DNA of 64,000 nt from JAYFQE01 sp034927345 (GTDB lineage Bacteria; Bacillota; Clostridia; Saccharofermentanales; UBA5734), in assembly GCA_034927345.1 (NCBI GenBank), contig JAYFQE010000002.1, positions 372,001 through 436,000 on the forward strand, written 5' to 3'. Both the position numbers and the translations under genes were made by a program. The notes below the pieces were generated by a model. It was not told where the DNA came from. It was given only the letters and a program-made list of their open reading frames with translations, and searched no databases. Position 1 is the first letter of the stretch. Each line of letters starts with the position of its first letter. This document shows, in pieces, positions 7,892 to 17,253 of this stretch.

Positions 7892-9411
7892 GCGTGCCAA
7901 GCCTCCAGATATCCTTCCAGTGAAAAGGATTTGGCAAGAGTCAGCCGCACTTGAGCCAGACTGCCTTCCATGGCGGCTCCGTCGATGCTGCCGTCCGGAC
8001 GCCGGCAGGAAGCCGGCAGCATCGACGGATCGGGCACTGAGAAATTAACCAGATGATTTTGTGCCGTACGGCCGCTCAGAATTTGATCGGCCGTGCCGCT
8101 GCGTCCTTCGATCAGGACCTCGGCCGACCGGCCGACCCAGCGTTGGTTGGAAGCCAGAGAATGGCTGTTTTGCAGGGCAGTCAGCCGTCCGAAACGTTCG
8201 GATACAACATCGGCCGGTATTTGGCCGGCCATTGCGGCTGCCGGCGTTCCGGCGCGTTTGGAATATTGGAATGTAAAAGCGCTGTCAAACTGCACTTGCT
8301 CCATCAGGTCCAGCGTATCCTGAAAATCTGCTTCCGTTTCGCCGGGGAAGCCGACAATGATATCGGTGGAAAGCGCTAAATCCGGGATCAGGCTCCGCGC
8401 TTCCCGGATAATATCCAGATAGCGTTCACGCGTGTAATGGCGGTTCATCTGCTCGAGGATATGATTGCTGCCGGATTGCATTGGCAGATGCAGATGGGGT
8501 TCGATAACCGGATATCGGGACATGGTCTTTAATAATTCGGATGATATGTCTTTCGGATGTGACGTCATGAAACGGATGCGGTATAAACCGCCGATCCGGG
8601 CGGCGTCAGCCAGGAGCGCGGCAAAATCATACGGCCGGCCGGATCCTTTTGCGTCGGCGCCAGCCTGATCCTCAACCGGAGTCCCGGTCCAGTCATGTCC
8701 GTAGGAATTAACATTCTGGCCCAAAAGCATGACTTCGCGATATCCTGCAGCGGCCAGCTGACGTAATTCAGCCAGAATGTCCTCCGGTCTTCTGCTGCGT
8801 TCGCGCCCGCGGGCATAAGGAACAATACAATAGGTACAGAAATTGTTGCAGCCATACATAATCGAGCAAAGCGCCCTGAATTTCCGCGCGCGATGAATAG
8901 GCAGACCTTCGGCCATGCTGTCTTCCCGGCCGACTCCATAAGGCTTTTGGTTCTGGAAAATACGCTGGTATAGCAGTTCAGGCAAACGATGAAGATCCTG
9001 AGGACCAAAAATAAGGTCGACAAAACCATAACTGCGCCGGATCTTGGCAACATGTTCTTCCTGTTTCATCATGCAGCCGCAAACGGCGACAATCATATCC
9101 GGGCGGTCGCGCCGCAGGTTTTTGATCATGCCGAGATTGCCGTAAAGCTTGTCGTTAGCATTTTCACGAATACTGCAGGTGTTCAAAACGATCAGATCGG
9201 CGTCCCGGCTCTCCACTGCAGGATTGAAACCCATTTCATCCAACAAGCCGGCTATTTTCTCTCCATCGTTTTCGTTTAGCTGGCAGCCGTAGGTATGGAT
9301 CCAATATTTCCGGGAAACGCCGTTCCGGCGTTGGTATTCAGCCTGATACAAGCCGATTTGCGTTATATAATTTTGCTGCCGGCTCATTTCTCCGGCATCG
9401 ACGGATAACAC
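7888..9411 (-). CDS. miaB: tRNA-2-methylthio-N6-dimethylallyladenosine synthase MiaB
   Basis: MiaB is a radical SAM methylthiotransferase that converts i6A37 to ms2i6A37 in tRNA, acting after MiaA. The N-terminal UPF0004 domain carries cysteines for the auxiliary cluster (YGCQLNENDGEKIAG, LNTCSIRE, CGCMMKQE). The radical SAM cluster motif is CNNFCTYC within IMYGCNNFCTYCIVPYARG. A C-terminal TRAM RNA-binding domain follows. The start is a GTG at 9411 with GAGGTG upstream. About 35 residues precede the usual beginning of the family. The next gene upstream on this strand, the transglutaminase gene, ends only 52 bases away, so the two may be co-transcribed. Confidence 0.95.
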   Translation of the reverse strand: MLSVDAGEMSRQQNYITQIGLYQAEYQRRNGVSRKYWIHTYGCQLNENDGEKIAGLLDEMGFNPAVESRDADLIVLNTCSIRENANDKLYGNLGMIKNLRRDRPDMIVAVCGCMMKQEEHVAKIRRSYGFVDLIFGPQDLHRLPELLYQRIFQNQKPYGVGREDSMAEGLPIHRARKFRALCSIMYGCNNFCTYCIVPYARGRERSRRPEDILAELRQLAAAGYREVMLLGQNVNSYGHDWTGTPVEDQAGADAKGSGRPYDFAALLADAARIGGLYRIRFMTSHPKDISSELLKTMSRYPVIEPHLHLPMQSGSNHILEQMNRHYTRERYLDIIREARSLIPDLALSTDIIVGFPGETEADFQDTLDLMEQVQFDSAFTFQYSKRAGTPAAAMAGQIPADVVSERFGRLTALQNSHSLASNQRWVGRSAEVLIEGRSGTADQILSGRTAQNHLVNFSVPDPSMLPASCRRPDGSIDGAAMEGSLAQVRLTLAKSFSLEGYLEAWHA

Positions 9412-9463
9412 AGTTTAAATTCACCTCATTCGATTGTTCTGTCATTTAAATAATCTGTTGATA

Positions 9464-11833
9464 TCATAGCATAAAACGCCCCTTTTGTCCGTGGCGGCGC
9501 GGCATCAGAATTCGCTTGATGAAATAGCGCGGCCAGAAACTGTTCTGTTTCAACGTTTTCTCTAAAACATCATATATGCCGGCCATAGCGGCTATTTCGC
9601 CCGGTTCGGGCGTCTGTCTGCCATAAAGCAGTTTTTCCAGGGCGCCGGTTACCAAGGCCAGCGTTTCATTACGTCCGGTCAGCCAGGAACCGATTTCACA
9701 CTGGCGCCGGACAAAAGCGCTGGGGGTTTCACCCGGCCGTCTGACCGTGCCTAAAGCTGCCAGCAAGTCTTTGCACTCGGACCAATAGAAAGCGGCTGCC
9801 TGTCTTCTGTCCGGCCAACGCCGGTTTACTTGGGCCGGATCATGCTGGCGCTTTAGCCGGCGGGCCGAACGGATACTATAGATCATGGGCAGCAAAAGCA
9901 GTAAAAGCAGCCACCAGGGCGATATCAGGCTCTGTAGAATGGCAGCGAAACTGCCGGGCGCCGGAGTCGGTCTGGGCGTCGCCCGGGGCGCGGCAGTCGG
10001 CGTCGCAGCCGATGTCGGACCGGATGTCGGCTTGGCGGTCGGTTTCGGCTTAGGCGTCGCGTTGGGATCCGGATCAGGCTGGGTAATCTCTGTTCCCGGT
10101 GTCGCGTCGACCGCCAGCCAGCCTACTCCGGCCAGATATATTTCGGTCCAGGCATGGGCTTGTTTGCCGGTGACGACTCTGATATCCAGCGCTTCCTCTG
10201 CGCCGGGAACAAAATATCCTTCAATATATCGCGCCGGAACACCTGCCAGACGGCACATCATGGCTAACGCCGTGGCAAAATAGACACAATACCCTTCTTT
10301 CGTCTGAATAAACCAGGTAACAAAGTCGACATCCGCCGGCGGTATCGATACGGATAAATTATAGGTGCAGGTTTGGTTCAAATAACGGCGCAGGATCAGC
10401 ACTTTCTGATAAGGATCCTGCTCTTCGCCGACAAGGGATTCGACCAGATCATAGACCTGCCCGCCGGGCATATAGTCCGGCAGCGCCGGAATTTGCAGGC
10501 AGTCGATCTGGATCTGACCGGGAATGCTCTCCTCCCCGGCAGGCAGTTTGGCCTGAATCTGCCGGACGGCATCGGAAAAATCCGTTTGCTGGGTTTGCAG
10601 CAGATCGACTTTCTGGCGGACAACCTGACGGGGCTGCAGCCAGTATTTACTGAAAAGTTGGCCTGAAGACCGGAAATAAACCAAAAAAGGATCGTCTTCT
10701 TCCAAGTCGATGCTGATCGGCCGGCCGGCCAGAAAAACGATCCGGGTCGGCGTATTCAGCGGCGACCAGCGTACGGTCTCGGTTTTAACAAGCTGTTCCT
10801 TGGCTAAACCGGCGGCTGCATAATCCGGCAAATCCAGATTGAAGATGTCTGTTTGTTCATTCGGCCAGAGTTGACTGCCATATCGGTAGTAGGTATCATC
10901 TTGATCGGCTATCCAACGATGGCCGTCGTAAGTCTGGCTGATCGATCCGCGCAGCAAGAGAGCTTCGGTTGTGCCGTTCACTTCCAGCACAGCCTGGTCG
11001 GAAAGGACAGCCGGCCCGCCCAGACGGTCGATCAGCGGATAATAACCGGATTGTGCCAGATTAAAGTCGGGGATGTTTTGCTGATCCCAGGTCATGCCGT
11101 TTCGCATGCTGGTCAGATCGTCAACCAGACCTTCCAGGTCGCGTGAATGAATCAGGTTAGCCGGAATCAGCGGGGTCATCAAAAGCGCCAGAATCAGGGC
11201 GGTCACGGCTGCGGGAATCGCCTGCAGCATAAATCTGGTTTGCGCTTCCTGCTTCAGGCTCCGCAAGAAACGATATGTTTTATGTTGTTTACGCCCCCAG
11301 GAAGCAATGGCAACCACGCCGGCCGGGAAAATCCAGCCGTATAGTGTGGCCGCCGGCAAATCCCGGGCGAGTATAAATACAGTGACGACAGCTGTTGTTG
11401 TCAGCAGCGGGATATTGAAGCGGGCGATCAAAAGGTAGGCCGCCGCTGCCGCCAAAAGACAAATTGCCAGAGCCAGAGCCGATAATTGGGCCGGCGTCCC
11501 GCCGGTATAACCTTGCAAAAAATCCCAGGCCCAAGAACCGCTGTCCTGAATCTGACTGATCAAAACGCTCCAGCCGCGCCTCGGCAGCCATTGCCGCTGA
11601 GTCAGCCATAAAGTCGCGGCGGTGAGCAAAAGTAAAACCAGGCCGGCGAGCAGATTATAACGCCCCCAGGTCAGCGAAGCCAGAACAAGAATAAAAACAA
11701 GCATGATCGACATCTGGAAAAGCCAGCCGGCCGGCAAGTTCAAGAGCGGCAGAATAAGCTGTGTCAGGCAGGCGCTGCAGATCCAGGCAAAAAACAGTTT
11801 CCACAGAATGTCGGGCAGCCGGGCCATTTTCAT
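9464..11833 (-). CDS. membrane-bound transglutaminase-like protein with C-terminal DUF4129-like region
   Basis: The protein starts with about seven membrane helices (residues 10-225), followed by an extracellular region and a transglutaminase core. The Cys-His-Asp triad is visible at about Cys516 (EGYCVYFATALAMM), His560 (KQAHAWTEIY) and Asp576 (WLAVDATPG). A Pro/Thr/Lys/Ala-rich linker (581-627) leads to another helix and a cytoplasmic tail like DUF4129. The start at ATG 11833 overlaps the DUF58 gene stop as ATGA; a longer frame to 11944 only runs into that gene. MoxR, DUF58 and transglutaminase genes form a widespread trio thought to act in surface protein maturation. The substrate is unknown. 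Confidence 0.85.
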   Translation of the reverse strand: MKMARLPDILWKLFFAWICSACLTQLILPLLNLPAGWLFQMSIMLVFILVLASLTWGRYNLLAGLVLLLLTAATLWLTQRQWLPRRGWSVLISQIQDSGSWAWDFLQGYTGGTPAQLSALALAICLLAAAAAYLLIARFNIPLLTTTAVVTVFILARDLPAATLYGWIFPAGVVAIASWGRKQHKTYRFLRSLKQEAQTRFMLQAIPAAVTALILALLMTPLIPANLIHSRDLEGLVDDLTSMRNGMTWDQQNIPDFNLAQSGYYPLIDRLGGPAVLSDQAVLEVNGTTEALLLRGSISQTYDGHRWIADQDDTYYRYGSQLWPNEQTDIFNLDLPDYAAAGLAKEQLVKTETVRWSPLNTPTRIVFLAGRPISIDLEEDDPFLVYFRSSGQLFSKYWLQPRQVVRQKVDLLQTQQTDFSDAVRQIQAKLPAGEESIPGQIQIDCLQIPALPDYMPGGQVYDLVESLVGEEQDPYQKVLILRRYLNQTCTYNLSVSIPPADVDFVTWFIQTKEGYCVYFATALAMMCRLAGVPARYIEGYFVPGAEEALDIRVVTGKQAHAWTEIYLAGVGWLAVDATPGTEITQPDPDPNATPKPKPTAKPTSGPTSAATPTAAPRATPRPTPAPGSFAAILQSLISPWWLLLLLLLPMIYSIRSARRLKRQHDPAQVNRRWPDRRQAAAFYWSECKDLLAALGTVRRPGETPSAFVRRQCEIGSWLTGRNETLALVTGALEKLLYGRQTPEPGEIAAMAGIYDVLEKTLKQNSFWPRYFIKRILMPRRHGQKGRFML

Positions 11834-13065
11834 GAAGCCTCGCCCGCCTTTCTGTTTTTTGCCGGAATTGCCGGTATTGAAGCGAAATCCGCAGTATAAA
11901 CGGTAACGCCCGCGGCAGCCAGTTGTTCCAGCCATTCCAGCCATAAGGGATTTTTAAAGGCGCCGGGGCTGATTAACACCAGCCATACTTCCCGCTTTAA
12001 ATGACGCAGATTCATGAGCTGATGGACGACGGACAAACTTAGGCGATTGGTCACAGAAACCAGCAGCTGGGCCGATCGGAACCGGTCCGCTTCTTCAGCC
12101 AGGATCTTGTCGGGCGGCCAGCTTTGTGTGGTCTGCAGGGCGGCTAAAAAAAGCTGGATGTTTTGCATTTCAGCTATTTTTCCGGCCAGGACTTCGCTGC
12201 GGCCATGCTCCTGGTAAGCAACAATCCGCACGCCGCTGCCCGCCGTAAGAATCTGCCGGGCCAGATAGGCGGTGCAGTCGGTAAAGAAATCGCTATATTC
12301 CAGCCAGGAATCAACCGTTCCGGCCGCATGTTCCCAGTCCGCCAGCAACAGACTCTCGAGCTGCTGCGGATTCTCGAATTCCTTGATCATGATTTCATTC
12401 AAACGGGCGCTGAGTTTCCAGTGGGCTCTTTTCAAAGAATCTCCCGGCTGCTGGGAACGGATATTGGCAATGGTATCCAGATCACTGCCGATCTGCCAGG
12501 CATGTTGCTGAGCCTGCCGGTTCAAGGCGGCCGACAGATTCGCCAAAGGATCAAAGGCATAAGGATTAGGCAAGACCGTAAAGGTCAGCAGTTTTTTCAT
12601 CATGAACCGCCGTGAATACAACGGCAGACGAAAAAGACCGAATAAATCCCGGCAAACCACCCGCGTAGGGCCTACGCGAAAGCTGCCGCGATGCCGGCCT
12701 TGCAGCTGAACGCTCAGTTCTCCCGCCGACTGGGGCATAATCGCCATTTGCCGATTCTCAACGGCCGGTTTACTTTTTACGCCGGGTTTGCGGACCGATA
12801 CTTCCAGCAAGCCGATCATCTGGCGGCCGGTCAGTTCGAGATGAATCTGCAGATCCGTTTCTTCCTGACGCTGGATCATCGGCCGGCCGATGTCCGAACG
12901 GATGTTTATATGGCGTTTCAGGATGAGCAGCTGGATCATGGACAGAACAGGCAGAAAAATTAAAGTCAGCAGAATAGGAATCAACTGGCTGATGCCGCTG
13001 TAGGCCAAACCCAGATAGAGTAAAACCAGCAGCAGCAGATAAACGATGCCGCGGCCGGTAATCAT
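11830..13065 (-). CDS. DUF58 (von Willebrand A-like) membrane protein
   Basis: Two N-terminal hydrophobic segments (about residues 8-45) anchor a cytoplasmic region that has the DUF58 signature QQPGDSLKRAHWKLSARL followed by IMIKEFEN. DUF58 proteins resemble von Willebrand factor A domains and are almost always encoded next to a MoxR ATPase, as here. The pair is thought to work as a chaperone, with the neighbouring transglutaminase-like protein as partner. The start overlaps the end of moxR by 4 bases and the stop overlaps the transglutaminase start, so the three genes are translationally coupled. Confidence 0.9.
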   Translation of the reverse strand: MITGRGIVYLLLLVLLYLGLAYSGISQLIPILLTLIFLPVLSMIQLLILKRHINIRSDIGRPMIQRQEETDLQIHLELTGRQMIGLLEVSVRKPGVKSKPAVENRQMAIMPQSAGELSVQLQGRHRGSFRVGPTRVVCRDLFGLFRLPLYSRRFMMKKLLTFTVLPNPYAFDPLANLSAALNRQAQQHAWQIGSDLDTIANIRSQQPGDSLKRAHWKLSARLNEIMIKEFENPQQLESLLLADWEHAAGTVDSWLEYSDFFTDCTAYLARQILTAGSGVRIVAYQEHGRSEVLAGKIAEMQNIQLFLAALQTTQSWPPDKILAEEADRFRSAQLLVSVTNRLSLSVVHQLMNLRHLKREVWLVLISPGAFKNPLWLEWLEQLAAAGVTVYTADFASIPAIPAKNRKAGEAS

Positions 13066-14006
13066 GCTTCCGGAATAACGATTTGCTGCAAAATGCCGCT
13101 CAGAATATCCGGTATCGTTGCCTGCCTCAGACGGGCTTCCGGCCGCAGCAGCAACCGGTGTCCCATGACCGGCAAAGCCATGGCCTGGACATCTTCAGGC
13201 AGGACATAATCGCGGTCCAGGAGCAGCGCCCTGCCGCGGGCTGCCAGAATCAGCATCAGCGCGCCGCGCGGACTGGCGCCCAGCAGCAGATCGGGATGTT
13301 CGCGGGTCGCCTTGGCGATCATGGCGACATAACGGCGGATCGCTTCGGCGCAATAGAGATTGTCCGCCGTCTTTTGCAACTCGAACAATTCGTCGGCGTC
13401 GACGACCGCTTCAAGTTCGGACAAAGGCGACCGGGCGGCAAAGCGCTCGTAAATGGCCATCTCTTCTTCCAGCGTCGGATATCCCAGCGAAACTTTCAGC
13501 ATAAAGCGGTCCAGCTGCGCTTCCGGCAACGGATAAGTCCCGACCTGCTCGATCGGATTTTGCGTAGCCAACACCATAAAAGGCTGAGGCAGCGCATAAG
13601 TGACGCCGTCGACCGTCACCTGGTTTTCCTGCATCGCCTCCAATAAGCTGGATTGCGTTTTCGGCGATGTCCGGTTGATCTCATCGGCCAGCAGCAGCTG
13701 GCTCATGATTGCGCCCTGATGAAATTCAAATTGATTGTTTCTTTGATTGAACAGATTGAATCCGGTAATATCCGAAGGCATGACATCCGGCGTAAATTGA
13801 ATGCGATGGAACGTCAGGCCGAGAGAACGGGCTAAAGCGGAAACCAGCGTGGTTTTGCCGATACCGGGGATATCTTCAAGCAATACATGGCCGCGGCTGA
13901 TAAAAGCGATCAGGATCAGATCCAGTGCATCCTGTTTGCCGATCATGACTTTACCGATGTTCTCGCGAATGCGCTGAATCATATCCAGCGTTTTCTGATC
14001 ACCCAT
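13062..14006 (-). CDS. MoxR family AAA+ ATPase
   Basis: This is an AAA+ ATPase of the MoxR/RavA group, a probable chaperone for the DUF58 protein encoded immediately downstream. The P-loop is EDIPGIGKTTLVSAL (about residues 39-53). Walker B is LLLADEINRTSPKTQSSLLEAM. Sensor 1 is LATQNPIEQVGTYPLPEAQLD and the lid has GASPRGALML. The 314-residue length is typical. AGGAGG lies upstream of the ATG. The DAHP synthase gene upstream ends 23 bases before this start, so co-transcription is possible although the functions differ. Confidence 0.93.
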   Translation of the reverse strand: MGDQKTLDMIQRIRENIGKVMIGKQDALDLILIAFISRGHVLLEDIPGIGKTTLVSALARSLGLTFHRIQFTPDVMPSDITGFNLFNQRNNQFEFHQGAIMSQLLLADEINRTSPKTQSSLLEAMQENQVTVDGVTYALPQPFMVLATQNPIEQVGTYPLPEAQLDRFMLKVSLGYPTLEEEMAIYERFAARSPLSELEAVVDADELFELQKTADNLYCAEAIRRYVAMIAKATREHPDLLLGASPRGALMLILAARGRALLLDRDYVLPEDVQAMALPVMGHRLLLRPEARLRQATIPDILSGILQQIVIPEA

Positions 14007-14029
14007 ATCGATTTACCGCCTCCTGTGGA

Positions 14030-15058
14030 TTAAACCTGATCGGCTATGCTGAGGACCAGATCCCGCGATGCCGGCCAGCCCAGGCAGGCATCTGTTATGG
14101 AACGCCCGTAGACATGTTCCCCGACCGCCTGATTTCCTTCTTCCAGATAACTTTCGATCATAAATCCCTTGACCATCTGCCGGATATCCGGCGACAGCCG
14201 GCGGCTGTGCAGCACTTCCTGAACAATACGCGGCTGTTCGGCAAATTGTTTGTCGGAATTAGCGTGATTGGTATCTATCAGGCAGGCGGGATTTGATAAT
14301 TCTCGTTTCTGATAGAACTGAATCAGCAATTTTAAGTCTTCATAATGGTAATTGGGCTGTGATTGGCCGAATTTGTTGACGGCGCCGCGCAGGATGGCAT
14401 GAGCCAGAGGATTCCCGCTGGTCCGGACTTCCCAGCCTTGATAACTGAATGTATGCGCGTGCTGGGCGGCAAAAATGGCGTTCAGCATGACATTAAGGTC
14501 GCCGCTGGTCGGATTTTTCATACCGGCCGGCTGTTCGATGCCGCTGACAGTCAGGCGGTGCTGCTGGTTTTCCACGGAACGGGCGCCGATAGCCACATAG
14601 CTGAGCATATCGGCCAGATAAGTATGGTTTTCCGGATACAGCATTTCGTCGGCCGCCGTTAGTCCGGATTCGCTTAAGGAACGGATGTGCATTTTACGTA
14701 AAGCTATCAGCCCGCCGACCAGATCCGGAGCTTTCTCGGGATCCGGCTGATGAAGAATGCCCTTATACCCTTGGCCGGTTGTCCGCGGTTTATTGGTATA
14801 GATACGGGGTATCAGGATCAAGCGATCGGCTACTTCTTCCTGCAGGCGGCCTAGTCTGGCCGTATATTCACAAACCGAATCTTCATGGTCGGCCGAGCAA
14901 GGCCCGATAATAACCAGAAAACGATCGGATTCACCGGTCAGAACCTTTCGGATCTGCTGATCCCGTTCGGCTTTCAAATCAGCCAGTTCCGGCGACAGCG
15001 GATACTGGGCAATGATTTCTTCCGTTGTCGGTATTCGGCATAAATAATTAAAACTCAT
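14030..15058 (-). CDS. aroF: 3-deoxy-7-phosphoheptulonate synthase, class I (AroFGH type)
   Basis: DAHP synthase condenses phosphoenolpyruvate with erythrose 4-phosphate, the first step of the shikimate pathway. The active-site blocks of the AroF/G/H type are present: FLVIIGPCSADHEDSV, PRIYTNKPRTTGQGYKG, GARSVENQQHR and CLIDTNHANSDKQ. The 342 residues match the short, feedback-regulated class I enzymes. Which aromatic amino acid inhibits it cannot be read from the sequence, so the aroF symbol stands for the family. I found no T-box or trp leader in the 63 bases upstream. Confidence 0.92.
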   Translation of the reverse strand: MSFNYLCRIPTTEEIIAQYPLSPELADLKAERDQQIRKVLTGESDRFLVIIGPCSADHEDSVCEYTARLGRLQEEVADRLILIPRIYTNKPRTTGQGYKGILHQPDPEKAPDLVGGLIALRKMHIRSLSESGLTAADEMLYPENHTYLADMLSYVAIGARSVENQQHRLTVSGIEQPAGMKNPTSGDLNVMLNAIFAAQHAHTFSYQGWEVRTSGNPLAHAILRGAVNKFGQSQPNYHYEDLKLLIQFYQKRELSNPACLIDTNHANSDKQFAEQPRIVQEVLHSRRLSPDIRQMVKGFMIESYLEEGNQAVGEHVYGRSITDACLGWPASRDLVLSIADQV

Positions 15059-15121
15059 TCATCAACCTCAATAATATAGGCTTTACGGCCTGACAGTATT
15101 TTAATCAAACCACTTTTTTTA

Positions 15122-15742
15122 TTATATCACATTAACTTGCTGTCCATGAAGCCTGACGCTGACTTTATCCGCCAGTCCGTTTGTTTTCAGTAAGGATGTG
15201 ACTTTTTGCGGATATACGGCGGAGGCAAGAACCAGCAGACTCGTATCACTGGCTTCAGGCTGATAGGTAATCAGGAGTATGGATGAATGATGAAGGGCGC
15301 TGTCGTGATGACGGATTTTCTCCCGCAAAGCGGCCAGGGTTCGCGAACTGCCGGCCAGAAGGAGATTGCAGAGCTGCCGGTCATCGACTTTGTAAATCTG
15401 ATCGGAGGTCATCAGAAGAATTTTACGTAAGTCCTCCAATTTGAACGTCCACAAATCGTGTTCGGTTTCCAGGATCAGCCGGTCGCCGAGGAAAAACAGG
15501 CTGCCCAGCGTGTCGACCGGCAGAGGCAAACCGCCGAGATGCTTGACCTGCAGTCCCCATTTTGCCTGCAAGGCCACCCGGCGGCGATTAAGCTGCTGAC
15601 GCATGATATGTTTTTGCCGGACCTGCAGAACCATGCCCGCCAGGCAGCAGACACTGATGAAAAAGGCGGCGCCGGCATTCAGCGAACCGATCATGGACAA
15701 TACGCAAACACCAAAGATTAAAACAAACAACAATAACAGCAC
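15122..15742 (-). CDS. unknown membrane protein with two N-terminal helices
   Basis: I do not recognise this 206-residue protein. Two hydrophobic helices (about residues 1-18 and 22-40) are followed by a basic stretch (RQKHIMRQQLNRRR) and a soluble domain of about 150 residues with alternating strands. That domain could be PH-like; the segment SLFFLGDRLILETEHDLWTF resembles the strands of such a domain. It lies in a run of closely spaced minus-strand genes between a short-chain dehydrogenase and the DAHP synthase gene, which gives no clear hint of its role. Confidence 0.6.
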   Translation of the reverse strand: MLLLLFVLIFGVCVLSMIGSLNAGAAFFISVCCLAGMVLQVRQKHIMRQQLNRRRVALQAKWGLQVKHLGGLPLPVDTLGSLFFLGDRLILETEHDLWTFKLEDLRKILLMTSDQIYKVDDRQLCNLLLAGSSRTLAALREKIRHHDSALHHSSILLITYQPEASDTSLLVLASAVYPQKVTSLLKTNGLADKVSVRLHGQQVNVI

Positions 15743-15761
15743 ATGACTACCTTCTGTCTTT

Positions 15762-16598
15762 TCATTGGGCGTACATCCGGTATAGGATGCAGTTGATGAA
15801 TTTCATCGGTAAAAAACGGCGGGCAAAAGCGGCTGCTTTAAACGTCAAACCAGGCGTATAAAAAAGCGGCGGGCGGCGTTTGTTGATTTGCCGGATAATC
15901 AGCCGGGCTATCCGTTCCGGAGCCATGCCGTTTTGCTCGTCGTCGGCCATTTTCTCAATTGAACGTCCGCAGCGGTTTGTATAGACGGACTGGGCAGACA
16001 ACCGGCTCATGATCCGCGATTGGGTGAATCCGGTTTTAGTGTCCCCGGGCTGGACAATCAGACAACGGATGCCGTAAGGCCGGACTTCATTGGCCATAGC
16101 CTGAAACAAAGCGGCAATCGCCGCTTTACTGGCTGAATAAAAGGCCTGAAAAGGAATCGGCAGAAATCCGGCCACAGAACCGATCTGGACGACCAAACCG
16201 GCGTGCTGCCGGCGCATTTGCGCCAGGACCGGCGCCAAGGGGAAAACGGAGCCGAGAAAATTTGTCATCATCTGGGCCTGCGCCTCATCCGGCGAGGTAT
16301 CTTCAACGGCGCCGGCTAATCCGTATCCGGCAGCTTGAACGAATAAATCGATGCGGTTTTCTGTTTGAATGATCTTTTCGATAACCGTTTTAACGGCTTC
16401 GGCGTCGGTAACATCCAGACAAACCGGTCGCCGGCAGCCTTGCTGTTCCGTTACACATTCCTGTGCCGGATCGGAAAAATAATCCGGCAAGCTGCGTGCC
16501 AATTCGTATATCCGGCCTCCCGACCGGCTCATTTGTTCGGCCAGGGCCTTGCCGATGCCCGAACTGGCTCCGGTTATAAGAACGACCTTATTTTTCAT
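15762..16598 (-). CDS. short-chain dehydrogenase/reductase (SDR family)
   Basis: This is a classical Rossmann-fold oxidoreductase. The nucleotide-binding motif is VVLITGASSGIGKALA at the N terminus. The catalytic Ser-Tyr-Lys set is seen in VVQIGSVAGF and AFYSASKAAIAALF, and the PG motif in LIVQPGDTKTGF. I chose ATG 16598 because it begins directly before the first beta strand; the frame extends to 16745 but that part overlaps the upstream metallopeptidase gene and has no family similarity. The substrate is unknown. The late RRPPLFYTPG segment and C-terminal hydrophobic region resemble SDRs that act on lipid-like substrates, but this is weak. Confidence 0.85.
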   Translation of the reverse strand: MKNKVVLITGASSGIGKALAEQMSRSGGRIYELARSLPDYFSDPAQECVTEQQGCRRPVCLDVTDAEAVKTVIEKIIQTENRIDLFVQAAGYGLAGAVEDTSPDEAQAQMMTNFLGSVFPLAPVLAQMRRQHAGLVVQIGSVAGFLPIPFQAFYSASKAAIAALFQAMANEVRPYGIRCLIVQPGDTKTGFTQSRIMSRLSAQSVYTNRCGRSIEKMADDEQNGMAPERIARLIIRQINKRRPPLFYTPGLTFKAAAFARRFLPMKFINCILYRMYAQ

Positions 16599-16620
16599 TT
16601 CAAGTTTCGTTCTGTCGGTT

Positions 16621-17253
16621 TTATTCTGTATACCAGTCAAATTGTTTTGCCTCCGTCTGTTGGTTATTCCATTTTGCCGCCGGTTTAATCCCGGCTGGTT
16701 TACACAGCCGGTAACCGGCCAAGGCTCGCCGCCGATTGCGGGCATCCGGCAGATAACCGGTCAACAACTTCCAAAATTCCGTACTATGATTCATGTAGAC
16801 CAGATGGCAGAATTCATGCAGAATCACATAATCGATCAATGCGGGGGGTAAAATGCCGCAGCATCGGTTGATCGCAATCGTCCGCTTGCTGCTGCAGCTG
16901 CCCCAGCGGCTGACTTGATTTCTGATCATGATCCTGCCGGGTTTTTCAACCGGATATTGCCGGATAACAACGGCCAGCCGTTGCTTTATTTTCAGGTCCC
17001 AAGCCTCCGCCTGATTGCCCGTGGGCGGGCAGACCGGTATGATCGCCTGGCTTTCTTTTTGTTTACGGGCAATCCAATCGGCTTTTTCCCGGACAAAATG
17101 ATCGATCCGGCTGCGCGGATAATTTAATGGGCAGCGGACTTCTACATCGCCATCCGTTCCGACCATTAAAGATACGGTTCGCCGCTGCGACCGGACGAGC
17201 CGGTATGCGGGGACTGCGGCCGCCGGATAATCGGTTTTACCGGACGCTGCCAT
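16621..17253 (-). CDS. YgjP/WLM-like metal-dependent hydrolase (DUF45)
   Basis: The protein belongs to the YgjP-like (M48/SprT-like) zinc metallopeptidase group. The zinc motif is YVILHEFCHLVYMNHSTEFW, with His-Glu-x-x-His and a third ligand candidate downstream. Before it lie VSLMVGTDGDVEVRCP, the strand-rich start usual for the family, and the RWGSCSSKRTIAINR block. The frame opens at GTG 17286, overlapping the pyrE-like gene. ATG 17253 is the next choice, and neither has a strong ribosome binding site. The biological substrate of this family is not known. Confidence 0.85.
   Translation of the reverse strand: MAASGKTDYPAAAVPAYRLVRSQRRTVSLMVGTDGDVEVRCPLNYPRSRIDHFVREKADWIARKQKESQAIIPVCPPTGNQAEAWDLKIKQRLAVVIRQYPVEKPGRIMIRNQVSRWGSCSSKRTIAINRCCGILPPALIDYVILHEFCHLVYMNHSTEFWKLLTGYLPDARNRRRALAGYRLCKPAGIKPAAKWNNQQTEAKQFDWYTE

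Noticed and set aside
9464..11944. Longer start (11944) for the transglutaminase-like protein
   Set aside because: The extra residues overlap the DUF58 gene and look random. ATG 11833 makes a 4-base overlap with the DUF58 stop and begins before the first membrane helix.
14030..15121. T-box or amino-acid leader before the DAHP synthase gene
   Set aside because: The gap is only 63 bases and holds no T-box sequence, hairpin with T-run, or Trp/Phe/Tyr-rich leader peptide.
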